Part shown: positions 11,436 to 24,102 of the stretch, piece after piece
Position numbering within the stretch: the stretch's first letter is position 1
How the letters are laid out: each line of letters begins with the position of its first letter
DNA from: Galeopsis tetrahit
Taxonomy: Eukaryota; Streptophyta; Magnoliopsida; Lamiales; Lamiaceae
DNA length: 64,000 bases
Assembly (NCBI GenBank): GCA_963675135.1
Contig: OY776132.1
Location: forward strand, 1,922,001-1,986,000
Direction of reading: 5' to 3'
Notes under the pieces: model-generated
Database searches by the model: none
The model's input: only the letters and a program-made list of their open reading frames with translations
Told to the model about the DNA's origin: nothing
Program-made: the position numbers and the translations under genes

Positions 11436-12501
11436 TTGATATATACTCTAAAGGCTAATATATTAAAGAACAATTATGAGACAAAGAAAAACATGAACTA
11501 CGTATGTCAGGATACGTGAATAATAACTGAATCCACACCATGGCGCTATGCAAACACAATGAATCCATGTTATGGTGTTATGCATCATAACCCGATCACA
11601 CTATTATATCGAAACATCTGCTGCCATCTCACTAATATTAAGGAATATAACTTACTGCAAGCATAAATAGGCAACAAATGACAAACTTCACATCCTCACA
11701 TTCACAAGGCAGTGTGTTACATACTAATGTAGTTAAAAATTCTAGCACACAAACTTTTTCTTAATCTAGGTAATGTACCTCGACAATTTCACCCCTGGCA
11801 TTCCAAAGGTCCAATGTTGCATATCTCCTTCGTATTTTGGCCGACTAATATTGTTCTGCATAAAATCCCTGTCAAAAATAAAATGAATAGGAAGTCATCA
11901 TAAGCGGAAGTAAAAGCCACCATATCTTAACCAAAAATTGTCAATATAAATATGCAAAAGTTTGTTAGTGTATATTGCAAAATTATTGTACTCGTAGTAT
12001 CATCAATTGAGATAAATGTCCCAATTCCGGAGATAAACTTCTCGAAAGATTCTTATCTAATAACCACTTGTAGTAGAAAAAGGATAAATACGGAAGTCGT
12101 CATTTAAAATATGCCCATGAAATAGCAAAGGCAATTAGAAAATTATGATTGAAGAAAGCATACAATCAAAATTTCTCTCGGTTTAGTGACGGTAACCACT
12201 CTACAGCAAACCGACGACGTTATTACGACCCGGCGGCAAAGTTTGATCAGCAGAAACTTCAATATGCAGATCGATCACCAAGACTCTTTATTGTTTATAT
12301 GTTGGTTCAATATGCCTCTTCTAGGGCTGCAACAACGATGCTACCACCTAAATTCAGTTCCTACAACATCGTGTATGGTTCGGAAGATTTCAAGCGTACA
12401 AACATTTTACTCATAAAGCATTTTAAAAGAATCTAATCTCCATGTATCTACACAAAAAAATAATTAAAATAAAAAAAAGAAAGAAAGAGAGGGAGAAATT
12501 T

Positions 12502-12668
12502 TACCCAATTGAGAGGTTATCATCATAGCTAATAAGCATTTTAAACTTGTTTCCTCCTTCAGATGTCAATCCAGCAAGCATTTCAACGGTAATAACATCT
12601 GAAATTTTCTTCAATTTAATCTTTAGGGTTCCACATTTCTCCTCAAATTCTTTCTTAATCGCGCTACA
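12502..12668 (-). pseudogene. Unidentified coding fragment inside Helitron A
   Basis: An open, protein-like minus-strand stretch of about 55 codons contains IKKEFEEKCGTLKIKLKK followed by ISDVITVEMLAGL and KFKMLISYDDNLSIG. Its composition differs from the AT-rich surroundings. GGGTAAAA at its end could be a splice donor. I do not recognise the family. Given its neighbours, it is probably another captured exon. Confidence 0.4.
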
Positions 12669-15600
12669 AATGCGTTACCCACCTATCTCGCACCAAAATG
12701 CAAAGCCAGTTTAAATTTAGCAATACTAAAACCTCAAAATTATAGAAAATTTACGCCAAAACAGAGAGAGATGGAATGGTAGGAAGATGAAAACCTTGAC
12801 TGCACAAGGAGCGGCGACGGCGACACAGGGATGGCAGCGACGGCATCTGGTCGGATACCGGGCAAGGTGGCGTCAGTCTCGATGGATGCACACGGAGGGA
12901 GGGCTCACGACAGCGATTGGCGGACTCGAATCTGGTTTTCGCCTGACGGAGGAAGCTAGGGTTCAGAGGTAGGGGTTTTTGAAGAGATGAAAAGACAGGC
13001 TGGGAAGGACAGCAAAAGAGTATACACATAAACCAAAAGATTTTAGAATTAAATACCATAAGATAAAATGAGAGTGCAACCTATGCGCGAAGGAGACAGA
13101 TAAGGACGGCACAGAGTGGAATTCCAAAGCGTCGTGTGTCTCTTGTTCAGAGGATGCCGCCATTGATGGAAGCAAGTTTTGAGAACTGGAAAGGCACGTA
13201 ACGGGCATTATGTCAAAATGACATGGTAGGAGAACCTTACCTATTTGGCAAAAATAGAATCCACGTGTCAAGAGCTGGAGAGCCACAACGCTCAACCAAT
13301 CTCACGGTTGAAGGTAGACTAAAAACATAAGCATATATTGAAGGAAAAGAAAAACAGAAATCAATCCTCCACCACAACTTGTAAATATTCTACTTAATTT
13401 TCATCTAAACCTTCATCTCCAATGGTGGAACCACCTTTATTACTAATAATCTTCTTTGCACCCTACCCCCTTTATGTAACCTGAAAACACTTGCAAGATG
13501 ACAAAATATTCCACCATTCAATTATCACAGAATACAACTTTGATTTTTGGTTGAAGCAATTGTCAGCAAATAATCTGCCACAGTGTTAAAACATGCAGAA
13601 TCAAATAAGTTTGGAAAAGGAAGTTGGTCGTTTTATGATTGCAAGAAACAACTTACCAATTTCTTTTTATATAAGTCTCCCAGCACAATTAATTCATTTC
13701 TTTATATTCTACAAATTCTACCAGAGGAAGAATAAATGATTCTATCTTAAAAAACCCAAAAACAAAATAGGAACACGACAAAATGAATTCCAAGCCCTAC
13801 ACATTTTATAACATAATGGAAAGAAAAGAACAACCACTCTTCAGATCAATTCAAAAATCATCTTCTTGGCTAAGTTTGTTCTTTATCAATAATTTTAGGC
13901 CTATAATTCATTGTATAGAAAACATTTGCTTGGCTTGTTAAAGGATTATATGCAGAATTAATTTTCCCACGCTTCTTTTAAGGGCTGCAATTATAATTTG
14001 TGACATTTACTGTAGTCCCTGTGGATGGATTATACCTTTTGTTTCTTAGCCTTCACTAAGTTAGATAGATCATTGAAGGAGGAAAAGTTGCTGCCAATTC
14101 TCACCAGTAACGCGCTTCTCTCAAGCTTGACCCTCTTCTATACTCTATTCTGCATCAGAATTCGATGAACCAAACTTATATTTCTGCCCAACCCCCATCA
14201 TCACACAGAGTGTGAAAGGTGTTATACTAAAGGAGTCGTCTAAAACACCAGGAATCTCAATGGCGACTAAAACTAATAATACCAAAAACCAATCGCACCA
14301 CCTTTTGCTCAACTTAAAAATGTCAAAAAGTTTGAACAATAATATTGATAAGTTTTAAATAATAAAAATACCTGAAGATGTGAAATTTTGCCAAGATAGC
14401 CATTCAAATGGCTTCAAAGGCTGCAAAAACTCTTCTCATAATCATATTGATCATCTTCTTCCTAAGATAAAATTCAGAAAGCAATAAAAGATTTCAAAAT
14501 CAAGTTAGAGAAACATAAGTTTTAAAAATAGAAAGCTGAGTGACTATTGAATGACCAAGACTGGAAATTTATTTTTGGATTAACTTTTTTGAGTTATCCC
14601 TTACTGTTAGTGAAACAGATAAATCCAGGTAGACGTTGAAGAAGAGAAATCAACAATGGTGATAGTCTTCCAGCCAACACCAAGTGTAAATAGATAAAAA
14701 TATTGTCTTTTCATCTCACATTTATTTGACATAAATTCTAAACCAAAATAGAGAATTACATATCAAGTGCCGGCTAAATTCCACAAACTACAGTCACTTG
14801 TAACAACTTCATCTCTAAAGTCAAACACCTCTCTTTAACCGCACAGCTCTGTAAACACACATTGCAAAATACAGACAATTAAGCAGTAGAAATCAACATA
14901 CTATTCATCACATTTAAGCATGGGAAATTGTTCATCAGGCAAAATGCAAAATTTAAATGATTCGGTGTGATTACACACCAAGTTGTACCCCAAATTCAGA
15001 AAACAATCAACACATGCTTTAAGTTGTAAAAAATTACTACGCACCAAGTTGTACCCATCACCTTGTTCACAGTATATATATGTATATATAACTCAATCTT
15101 CAATCATAAACACAGAGTATTTCAATCATGAAAACTCTGATTAAGCATTTCAATAATTTTCAGAGTATATCAGGTAAAAAAAATCATCAATAATGCTTCA
15201 AAAATCGCGTGGCTTTGAATCTCAATTTCTAAAATTGAGACAGCATCTTCACCTGTGTCGAGTTTGCCGCCGGTCAGTTCTTTGAAATCGAAATTAGCCC
15301 AAATAAAAAAACCTACCTTCCTAACACGAAGGTGGCGCGACCGATCTTTATGGTGGGATTTGCTTTCACGCACATAGACCACGGAGGAGGCTCCCGAAAT
15401 CATCTCCAACGCCACTCTTAACCCACCAAAAACTCCAAACCCAATCTAAAATCCAGCCCTACAAACTGTAATCGAAAAGTTAGAATCCTTAGCAAAGAAT
15501 TGCATAATCATCAATGACCCTCAGGTTTTCGCGTCCCTTTTGGAGACCTGCTTCGAATTGAAAGCCATCGATTATGGTTTTAGAGTTCACGAACTTATTC

Positions 15601-16421
15601 CAGATACGCTTTTGCGTAAGAACGTGGGCATCTTGTCGATCTTCTTATGTTGGACGCGGACTCGACCTAGGCTGAGGCGGTGCTGTGCAGCGTGGGGGTT
15701 TGGTACAGACCTTCGATGGCGGCGCTCTCAGTGAGGGACAAATTTTATGGTTGCTGCGGAGGCTAGGTTTCTGGACGGCGACGCGTGCGGCTAGGCTGAT
15801 GGGGCAGGATGCAACTTCAAGCGATTGGGAGAGACAAGAGCGGCTGCGCCTCTGTGTAGCTCGTGTGCGGCGGAGTGGCGAGCGGTGGCGTCAATGGTGG
15901 TGACGGAAACTTTAATCTGCAAGAGGGTTCTTTAGAAGTACGATAGGGATGAAACTGAAGAGACGAAGAATGAAGAGAAGGGGTAAAACTTTGCAAACGG
16001 TTCGTTGTCTGAGAAGATGACATGTATCTCAAAATTGACACGTGGTAACAGGTTGGATTCTTCTAAACGACACATGGCGAGAGCAGAATGTATAAAAAAT
16101 GACACTTGGCGTAAAACTGGAGAGATTTTCCTCCTTTTATTATATAAGATTTCCTATTTGTATAGTTGGGGAATATATACGTTAGAGGCTTGAATTTTGT
16201 TGTTTAAAATTATTTAACTGATTTTATGTATCTGATAAGAGATAAAATTACAAATAATTCTGTAACTTTTTTATTAGTATTCATAAATAGTTTTGTAAGT
16301 TTTACTCTATTTTGATAATTTTGCTGTTAATTTTTGTCAGAAAATTGTCCTATTTTTTTTTTATCATGTTGTCGGTCGTCACTCTCATTTGAACCGTCTC
16401 TCATCTAAAAAGTAAAACTAT

Positions 16422-17626
16422 TGTTAGAGAAATTGGTTAGAAATTGATTAATTTTAATTAATTAATTGATTTTAAAATGAGAGTGGAGAACACTCGTCTT
16501 TGACCAATTTATGGAGGGCTATAAATGTAATTTCAAGGAAATTAAATGGCATAAAATCGTTCTACTCTCGAAGTAGATGTTCGTAGTGTATTTAAAATCT
16601 CAAAACCGAATTTCGGTGAGTGAGAAATTAATTCACGAAGTTGAAACGTCAAATAATACACTTTATGGGATAAAGTGTTACAACATGATAATTGTCCCAC
16701 ATTGAAACTTTGAAAGTTTAATGGGGCTAATTACTCCTTATAAATAGGAGGATGTTACAATGGTTCAAATAATAATGACTGAGCAATCCAATAGTCTATA
16801 CGGATGCACGTGTGTGCTCGTCCGGTTGAGTTTGGGCCTAGTCTTGGGCTCATGACTTGTGAGTTTTAAATTTGGGCTTTTAGACCCATCGAAATTGGGT
16901 TAACCTAAATAAATTTAAAAGTTGAATTTGAACTATGACGAATTTGGACGTTGAGGATGTCTAGGTACATTGACGTTACAAATTGTGATGAACTTGGACG
17001 TTCGGGTGTCCAGGTTCATAGAAGTTTCAATAATGAATTTGTAACCGAAAAGGAGTTACAAAACTATTTAAATCTTGTAACCGCAGGACGTTACAAATGA
17101 AATGAATGCCGTAATGAATGTGGAGACCCCTCACATGTTGGAACATGCCTATAAATAGGGTGCATGTTTTATGTTGTAAAACACTCTTACACACAACACT
17201 TGAGATTTTCTAGAAAAATCATAGCATCACACATTTTGCATCAAGCATATAGAGTGTAGTCCAGTTCTCGTGTCGATTCAGTTCGTTGGAACTCTATACG
17301 TTGTGGTGCTGCTCGTATAGAGGCGAAAGTCGTTTTACCTTTTAAAACGTTACGTCAAACCGTGAGCACTAGCCGGGACGTATTCGTTTTGCGGGAAAAG
17401 AGTTTCCTTGACTCGACTTTAACTTTGTTTCTATTGTTCGTGAGATGGGGTCGTTGCTGCTGATTTCGAGAACCTGCCTGTTTTGGGAAGCTGCTAAAGG
17501 AGAAAAGCTGCTAAAAGAAGAAAATCGAAGACTTTGTGTAAATATTAATTTAATTGTATTTACAATTCTGTTATTTATTTCTGTCAATTTTGTAAAGCCA
17601 TTTTTGGGTGCTCAAAAATTCCAACA
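16422..17626. mobile_element. Solo LTR, 1205 bp
   Basis: Begins TGTTAGAGAAATTGG and ends AAAAATTCCAACA, that is TGTT...AACA inverted ends. A perfect 5-bp target duplication ACTAT lies at 16417-16421 and 17627-17631. There is no internal domain, primer-binding site or second LTR, so this is a solo LTR left by recombination between two LTRs. It contains several near-repeats of a GAACTTGGACGTT-like motif and a TATAAATAGGGTGCATG box near 17151, the likely LTR promoter. The orientation and superfamily are not determinable from the LTR alone. Confidence 0.85.
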
Positions 17627-17631
17627 ACTAT

Positions 17632-18299
17632 CAATCAATTTCAAGTTTCGATTACATCTCCCTCTTAAATTGTGAATCTAGTCCATTTTCGTGGTGAATT
17701 CCGAGTGATTTATGATGAGGCGAGGGTCGATGTATATATTATTCTCTTTTTTTTAGTGAAGCCCGCTATTTCAACTCTTTTTCACGTAACTATATATATG
17801 GACAGCATAATTTTTATTTTTATTTTTATCGGTAAAATAATTCCTATTGCATGAAATGTTGTCTACATGCTCAGTGATAAGGAAAAGGTACAATTCTCAT
17901 CCTATTGCATATCTGTTAATTATAAAAAAAAAAAACTGGTGGGATTTCTTCTCCATTCTTCAAATGATCTATTGTGACATGTTGTCTCCTTTACTAATAT
18001 CCAACTCCATATTCTGTTCTTGATCTCATCAGTTGCTGTTTCCGTTTCAATTTTTAAGTTACTAAATATCATCGAGTTCCTCCCTCTTCATATGATTCAT
18101 ACGGACAACATATTTCCTGCAATTTTCATAATTTTTACCGTAAAGATCAAAATTATTTTAAAAAAATTCTAAATTGATGATTTTTTTACAGGACTATTAA
18201 CTTAACACGAATAAAGTAAAACGTTTTATACACAATTTAACAATTGAATAGATTGATGATATGACTTAAACGAAATTCAACTAAGGTCTACCAAACAAA
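17632..18299. other. AT-rich intergenic sequence
   Basis: No protein-like ORF, structured RNA or repeat end is supported here. Confidence 0.5.
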
Positions 18300-18301
18300 T
18301 A

Positions 18302-18722
18302 CTCCCTCCGTCCATGAAATTTAGTCTCATTTGCCTTATATAATTTGTCCACCAAATGTAGTTTCATACACTTTATGGAAACTATCACCCTTGCCGAGTA
18401 TTTGAGGTTCGAGCTCGACTCGAGCTCTTATCGAGCCGAGTCGAGCTCGGCTCGATAACATTACCGAGTTAAAAATTGAGCTCGGCTCGACTCGTTAACG
18501 AGTCTAACGAGCCTATCGAGTCGAGCCTAACGAGCCTAATGGAATTTTTTATAAAAAATTACTTATCGAGCCTAACAAGTCGAGCTCGAGCCGGCTCGTT
18601 AGTAAATCGAGTATTTAACGAGCTCGAGCTCGGCTCATTAAGCTAAACGAGTCGAGCCTTAACAAGTCGAGCCGAGCCGAGTCTCGTTAAGGCTCGGTTC
18701 GAATAACAGCACTAGGAGGGAG
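18302..18722. mobile_element. Stowaway/mariner-like MITE with inserted TCGAGC-rich segment
   Basis: Left end CTCCCTCCGTCCATGAAATT; right end GGAGGGAG followed by TA, also TA on the left. The left arm is a normal AT-rich MITE arm, but from about 18395 to 18712 the sequence becomes a dense run of GAGCTCG, TCGAGCC and CTCGACTCG permutations that can fold on itself. Confidence 0.65.
18395..18712. repeat. Self-complementary TCGAGC / CGAGCTC repeat block
   Basis: Over 300 bp is built largely of TCGAGC, CGAGCTCG, GGCTCG and AACGAG words in both orientations. It has an imperfect palindromic layout: TTGAGGTTCGAGCTCGAC near the left and TTAAGGCTCGGTTCGAATA near the right. GC content is higher than in the flanks. 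It probably folds into a long imperfect hairpin. Confidence 0.7.
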
Positions 18723-18723
18723 T

Positions 18724-20104
18724 AATACGAAACCAAATGAGTATATGATTTTAAACTCAAAAATAAATGCTCTTGAATGTAAACTAAGATAAGAATTAAA
18801 TGATCGTATGTGTAACTTTAGACTACTTCGAACTCAGTTTTTTTTTCGTTCATAATACCTTTTTGAAAAGGGATTGACGAGCCGATCAAGATTCAACGTT
18901 TCATGTAACTTGTAGGATCCTGAGGTCAAATTCATTCGTTTCATCAATCTTTCAAACAATTCATTTCTCAATGTAATTCAAGTTTTGAGTTGTATTCAAT
19001 TTAGATTTCATATGTTAAAAATCATACTGTATTTTATTCTCGTGAATATATAAAGATAGTTTGTATTCTATATGTTACTACCGTGTCAACCAGTTTTATA
19101 TTGAGAATGTAAATTTAAACGTTTTGACGGAGAATGATTCAATCTTCACACCTCTTCACGTTTGAAAGGGGACAACAATACTGAATTTTGATTCATTTTA
19201 AATTCTAACATTATTTATAACCCCTAAAATAAAGTCAACATTTAAATTCGTACGATTATCCTTATGTACAGTATTTGTGACACACTGTAATACTGTAATC
19301 GATACTTTCATGATTTTGTCAATATTTACCAAATTTCACAGATATAGTCAGAAATTCTCATCATTTTGTGCACTAAATCCCCCTTTTTTGACTAAATAAT
19401 AATTTTCGTTGCACTTTGAATTATTTATTTGAACTTAGTAAATATCCACCATAGTATATAAATTTATTCGAATGCAATAACAGGGAGATGCCAAATCGTT
19501 TTCATAATTTTCTTTTAATTAACTAGTCGTTATCCAATCATATATAGCATCTTATTTATTATTTCTCCCTTCTAATTATTAATTAATTTCATTTTTTTAA
19601 GAAAAAAAAAGTAGAGAGCGATAAGAAAGAGAAAAAAATAGATATCAGACGAGATTTTCTGATAGTGAATATTACAAAAAAATAAAATAAAATATTTTAA
19701 GTAGAATATTTAAAATGACAAAATAGATAATTTTTCGTAGAGACAAAAAAAGAATTTTGGATGGGGTGATAATTATATATACATATTTATATATTAATGT
19801 ATTGGAAAAAAGGGGGGCAAAATTTATTTATAAGTCTTAATTTGATCAACATTCAACTACTTTCACAGTCTTTGTGTTAGACATTGTTATTTTACTTTAA
19901 AACATGATTCAAATAGAGTTAGTTTATTTCAATATAATATGCATGTGATAGAAACTCGGCCATCTCATTTTTTTTTCTTTAGCTTTTAAGTTTTATTTTA
20001 CTACTGAAACCATTGTAAATTTATTTTGTTTCACTATTACTAATTTTACTAAGTCTTAAAACTTTTACATTTTATTTTGGAAGTCCTCTTACTTCTATTC
20101 TTGT
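18724..20104. other. AT-rich intergenic sequence
   Basis: Long AT-rich stretch without protein-like ORFs or recognisable transposon ends. Confidence 0.5.
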
Positions 20105-20107
20105 TAA

Positions 20108-20226
20108 GGGTGTGTTTTGAAACACATCTAACTACTTCTAGAATCACTTTTTTTTAAAAGCTTGTGAGAGAGAGCTTTGAAAATAAGTGATTCTAGAAGC
20201 AGCTAGTTGTGTTTCAAAACACACCC
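20108..20226. mobile_element. Tourist (PIF/Harbinger-type) MITE, 119 bp
   Basis: Nearly perfect hairpin: the left arm starts GGGTGTGTTTTGAAACACA and continues to GAATCACTT. The right arm is its reverse complement and ends AAAACACACCC. TAA flanks both sides (20105-20107 and 20227-20229), the expected 3-bp target duplication. Confidence 0.9.
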
Positions 20227-20711
20227 TAAGATTGAGTGATTTGATACTTCAATTGTACGTATCAAGTACTTGGATTTAACTATTTTGTAAAATAAAATGT
20301 AGAACATGATGAAGTGCTTAAGAAAATAAAATAAATTTGATGACTAACCAAACAAAACAGAACAAGAATCTTACAACCGATGCAAGAAAGATAAAGAAAT
20401 CGACAAACAATAATACAAGAATTTACGTGATTTACCATCAATGTGTTAGCTACCTCTATAATAATATGATTTCGTTAGTTTTAAAATGAGTCCAAGGATT
20501 ACATATTAATTTTTTGTTAAAAGACTTGAAATAATTTTGTTACGACCCAATAAGTTGAAATAATTTTGGATTGGGTTGGGGTATATACCCCTCCAGCTTT
20601 GTTTAATACACTTCCCCTTCATTTTTTTTAATTCAACATATATATGAAATACCAATTTTGCCCCTTTACTAATTCATGTTAGATACATACACTCCCCTAT
20701 AATTTAAACAA

Positions 20712-20734
20712 ACCCTAACCCTAACCCTAACCAT
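20712..20734. repeat. Short CCCTAA run (about three and a half units)
   Basis: AACCCTAACCCTAACCCTAACC lies just inside the left TIR of MULE 3, and TTAGGGTTAGGG lies near its right part at 21451-21462. The plant telomere unit is CCCTAAA, so this six-base form is only telomere-like. Confidence 0.6.
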
Positions 20735-20754
20735 AGAATTAGATTGCCGTCACC

Positions 20755-21440
20755 ACCGTCGCCGTCGCCACCGCCGCCACCACATAAAATTTAAAAAACA
20801 CTCCTCCGGTCGACATTGATTTGTCGACCAAAAATACTCCGGTCGACTAGATAGAAAATTTAAAAAAAAATTGAAATTTTCGACCATTATTGGTCGCTCA
20901 AAAACACTCTCGTCGACAATAGGGTGCCGACGAGAGTGTTTTCGAGTGACCAATAATGGTCGAAAATTAAAAATAAAAAATAAAATAAAAGGCAAACCTG
21001 TTCTCAGGCGGAGGAAGTCGGGGCAAGATGAAGCGGCCGGAGGGCCGCGACGGCGAGCGCTGGGGATGGGCGCGCGCGGGCAGCGACGGCAAACGCTAGG
21101 GGTGGGCGCGCGCGGGCCGCGACAGCGAGCGATGGGAATGTCCGCGACGGCCGATGGAGATCCGGAGCGGCGACGAGCGCTGGGATGGGCCGCCACGGCC
21201 GAGGGAGAGCCGGAGTGGCGGCGAGCACTGGGGTGGAGCGGCAAGAATTACAAAAAAAAAAAAAAAGATGGGCGACGGTGAGGAGGCGAGAAACGAGGGA
21301 GGAGGAGGAGGAGGAGAGAAGGGAGGTGACGAACGCAGGCGGCGGTGTCGAACGCAGGCGGCGGTGACGAACGTAGGCGACGGTGAATGGGTGGCGGCTG
21401 TGGAGAAACGTGGGAGGAAAAGAGAAAATGAGGAAGAAGA
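20755..21440. other. GC-rich, hairpin-forming core of MULE 3
   Basis: Contains GGTCGAC / GTCGACC inverted words (20808-20850) and a hairpin around 20881-20965, where TCGACCATTATTGGTCGCTC is mirrored by GAGTGACCAATAATGGTCGA. Then follows a GC-rich block with repeating GGCGAGCGCTGGG-type words up to about 21400. Several overlapping frames are open on both strands, rich in Arg, Ala, Gly and Pro, with no recognisable domain. I regard them as composition artefacts rather than genes. Confidence 0.6.
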
Positions 21441-21929
21441 TGTGAAAAATTAGGGTTAGGGCTAGAAGGGGGTGTATGTATCTACTAGTATTTCACCCGT
21501 GCGATGCACGGTTACGAATATTACTACCGAGTAATGAATAATTAATAATATTATGCTACTATTAATATTGTTACTAAAAATACGTATATTATGTTGCTGT
21601 TAAAACTTATTTTTATAATATAAATTGAAGAACTTGACTCAATTTCATTTATTTGTGGGTTCACATTTGTTTAAAAATTGAATACAGTAAGAATAAAATA
21701 AGTAGAATTTACTATTTCACAGTATAAATTATTGAAAGACATCGAAATAAGATAAAATAACCACATAGATAAGGAATATAAATAAATCTTATTATAACTC
21801 TTTGTATTATTACACAATGCATATACTTTTTTTTTTTAATTATTCAAGAGGAATCAGAGATCATTTCAACTCACAACTAATTAAAAAGATATTCAAAATT
21901 TGGTCCATTTCCAGTGTTATGGCTGCAAC

Positions 21930-22780
21930 TCATCTTTGCCTCCATTGTTGTTCCCAAACATTGCAGCCATTTCCCTTCTCTGGAAATCAGGCCTCAACCT
22001 CAACTCATTATGTATATTACCTATTTCAGACATCAACACTTCAAAATCATAAGTTTTATCCACATCAACCTCTGATGTTTGGTCAGCTTCATGCTACAAA
22101 ATTGCTGGTCTTTGTCAACTTCATCCAACAATTGAGAAGTTAATGTTGACGACATAAACTCTTCTCCAACAACTTTCACTTCACCTTGTCTATCTGAAGT
22201 CAAAACGGGACCATCTGCAGACATCCACCCCACGTCATCCCATGCTTCGGCCGCACCGGAAGACAATATTTCATATTCAGCTTCGTAATCAGATTCTTCT
22301 TCTCATGAAAGCTCTGCAAAAGCATTAAAAAGAGAATTCAGTATTCTGACAGTATTGGCATAAGTAACAATTAGGACCTAAAGCAAAAATTTAGCATGTA
22401 AGCCTTCATGCTCAGGTAATGAAGGATTAGTGATCTTATCTCCAGACTTCAATTGGCTTTTTTTTGGCCACATATGAGCAAAAAGAGCCCCATAAAGTCT
22501 CTCAAAACCCTGTGAGTCATCATCTACAGAGAGACCTGTAATGTTACACAAAATAAACATCTTCAATCAAAACATTATAACCATAACAATGACAATAATA
22601 TGGGAAAAAAAAAAAAGCCAAACATAGCATAACAAATTAATCATTAGAGGGCTTCAACATATTCAATATTATGCTCGAGACACCATTCTATGTATGATTT
22701 CCTAAATTCCCATGATGACTCTTCATCTCTCAATAAGCTAATTCCTTCAATTTCAGATATACCATACTCTGGAGTCTAGA
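21930..22780 (-). pseudogene. Captured fragment of an alpha/gamma-adaptin-binding p34-like gene
   Basis: Minus-strand blocks in order: EYGISEIEGISLLRDEESSW, then FRKSYIEWCLEHNIEYVEAL (about 22780-22640); SVDDDSQGFERLYGALFAHM, then WPKKSQLKSGDKI (about 22530-22380); GAAEAWDDVGWMSADGP (about 22260-22200). Last come DVDKTYDFEVLMSEIGN and LRLRPDFQRREMAAMFG (about 22060-21940). The C-terminal LMSEIGN...PDFQRR...AMFG pattern resembles plant p34/AAGAB-like proteins, which assist AP1/AP2 adaptor assembly in animals. The assignment is from memory and moderate. It is fragmentary and intron-containing, inside Helitron B. Confidence 0.45.
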
Positions 22781-24102
22781 GGTGCAAACTCAAATGTCCG
22801 GGAAGAAATTTATCAAGCTTGCTACTCATTTATCTAAGTATTTTAATATATTCTCTACAATACACATTATATAATGTGTATACCAAGCTTGCTACAAATA
22901 AATCTCAAATTCAATAATTATAATTTAACCACCCAGGTAAAGTACAATTAATAGAGCAAGCAATGAAATAAAAACGTAATCACCCAAGTAAATCATAAAT
23001 AGATAAGTATCCTGTTACAATTTTATATACCACTTAACACTAAACAGTCTAAACAGATCATAATATCCAATCATATTAAGAATCTTATCACAATAATCGT
23101 GAATACTCTTAAAAAAAACATCTTTTTTTACCTAAATAAAATTTGAGAATACCAGAATAAGTCCCACATAAAGCACAATAAAGTTGCAACCATGACTTCA
23201 TGTATCGATGCAATAAAACCCCCGAATTTTCCTAGTACAATGCAAGCAACCAATAATGACGATGCATGATATGAACCAACCTAGAAATTAGGAAGAAAAC
23301 AAACGATCGAATAAATTTCTGAAACAGATCTCATGATTAGCTTCAAATCTTAAAAACAGTAGTATACAAAGAAGTAGCTGAATATGTACTAAAAAGATCT
23401 ATATATAATATTAAGGCATAAAAAATTGCTTTTGTAAGGCAGCCAGGGGGACTTTCTAAATCATTATTTAAATGTGATGTTCACAGTTATAGGATTAACG
23501 AATGTCAAAGTGACAAAGTCTAATATGTAGAATCAAAGAATGACAACTCAATAAGCTCTGAAGAAATTAACAACAATCTTGAATTCGCCATAATTTCCAA
23601 AAGCAACTTCACATTAAGTGATGTTCTCAGCCAACAACCATAAATTATGCAACGCAAGAAACCTAATTTGTTGTTACAATAAAGGAAAACAACCAATACA
23701 TTGAGATACCATATCAAGTATTTGAATATTCTCAAGTAGAAAAAAAGTATAATAGACTATTAGATAATTACAGAACAAAATCAATCCTAACACCATTTAT
23801 TCTTAATCACCTAGCATCAATCATGAAAAATCAAAATAAAGATCATAGGAAAAAACCACATCTCTTAATCTAAGGAAGACAACTCAGATTTCATTGTTAT
23901 CATTGCCTGTTCACTAATACACTGCACACTTGTGGGGTATTTTTAAGAAGATGACCCACCTTTAAATCTCAAATTCTATGTCTAGATTCTTCAATAGATT
24001 CTCCAATTTATATCTAATACTACATAACAAATTTAGACACCTAAATAATTTAGACAATCACTTATTACATCAATACAATACAGAGCCTAAATAACAAAAT
24101 GA

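Larger units (their letters stand above)
7721..16149 (-). mobile_element. Gene-capturing Helitron A, 8.4 kb, minus strand
   Basis: Read on the minus strand, the 3' end shows the diagnostic Helitron terminus: a hairpin (CCCGTGCATCGCACGGG, 7732-7748) followed by CAAAAAACTAG and then T. The 5' end starts TCTTATATAATAAAAGGAGG at 16149. Both edges fit insertion between A and T (plus-strand A at 7720, T at 16150). No RepHel protein is visible, so it is non-autonomous. It carries MITEs and exon-intron fragments of at least two cellular genes, NAP1-like and NEDD1-like, on the same strand. A second possible 5' end (TCTCCTATTATATAG, ending near 9795) could mark a nested shorter Helitron. Confidence 0.7.

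Noticed and set aside
12751..13295. Minus-strand ORFs of 102 and 110 residues in Helitron A
   Set aside because: No recognisable motif, biased composition and no splice context that makes a consistent gene.
15817..16041. ORFs around 15.5-16.0 kb near the 5' end of Helitron A
   Set aside because: Slightly GC-richer than the flanks but no conserved protein pattern in any frame; could be an old captured exon, not supportable.
20712..20734. Interstitial telomere
   Set aside because: Only three to four CCCTAA units, not the plant CCCTAAA unit, and part of a transposon's subterminal region.
20750..21453. ORFs of up to 164 residues in the GC-rich core of MULE 3
   Set aside because: Both strands are open in several frames from repeated GC words; no conserved motif.
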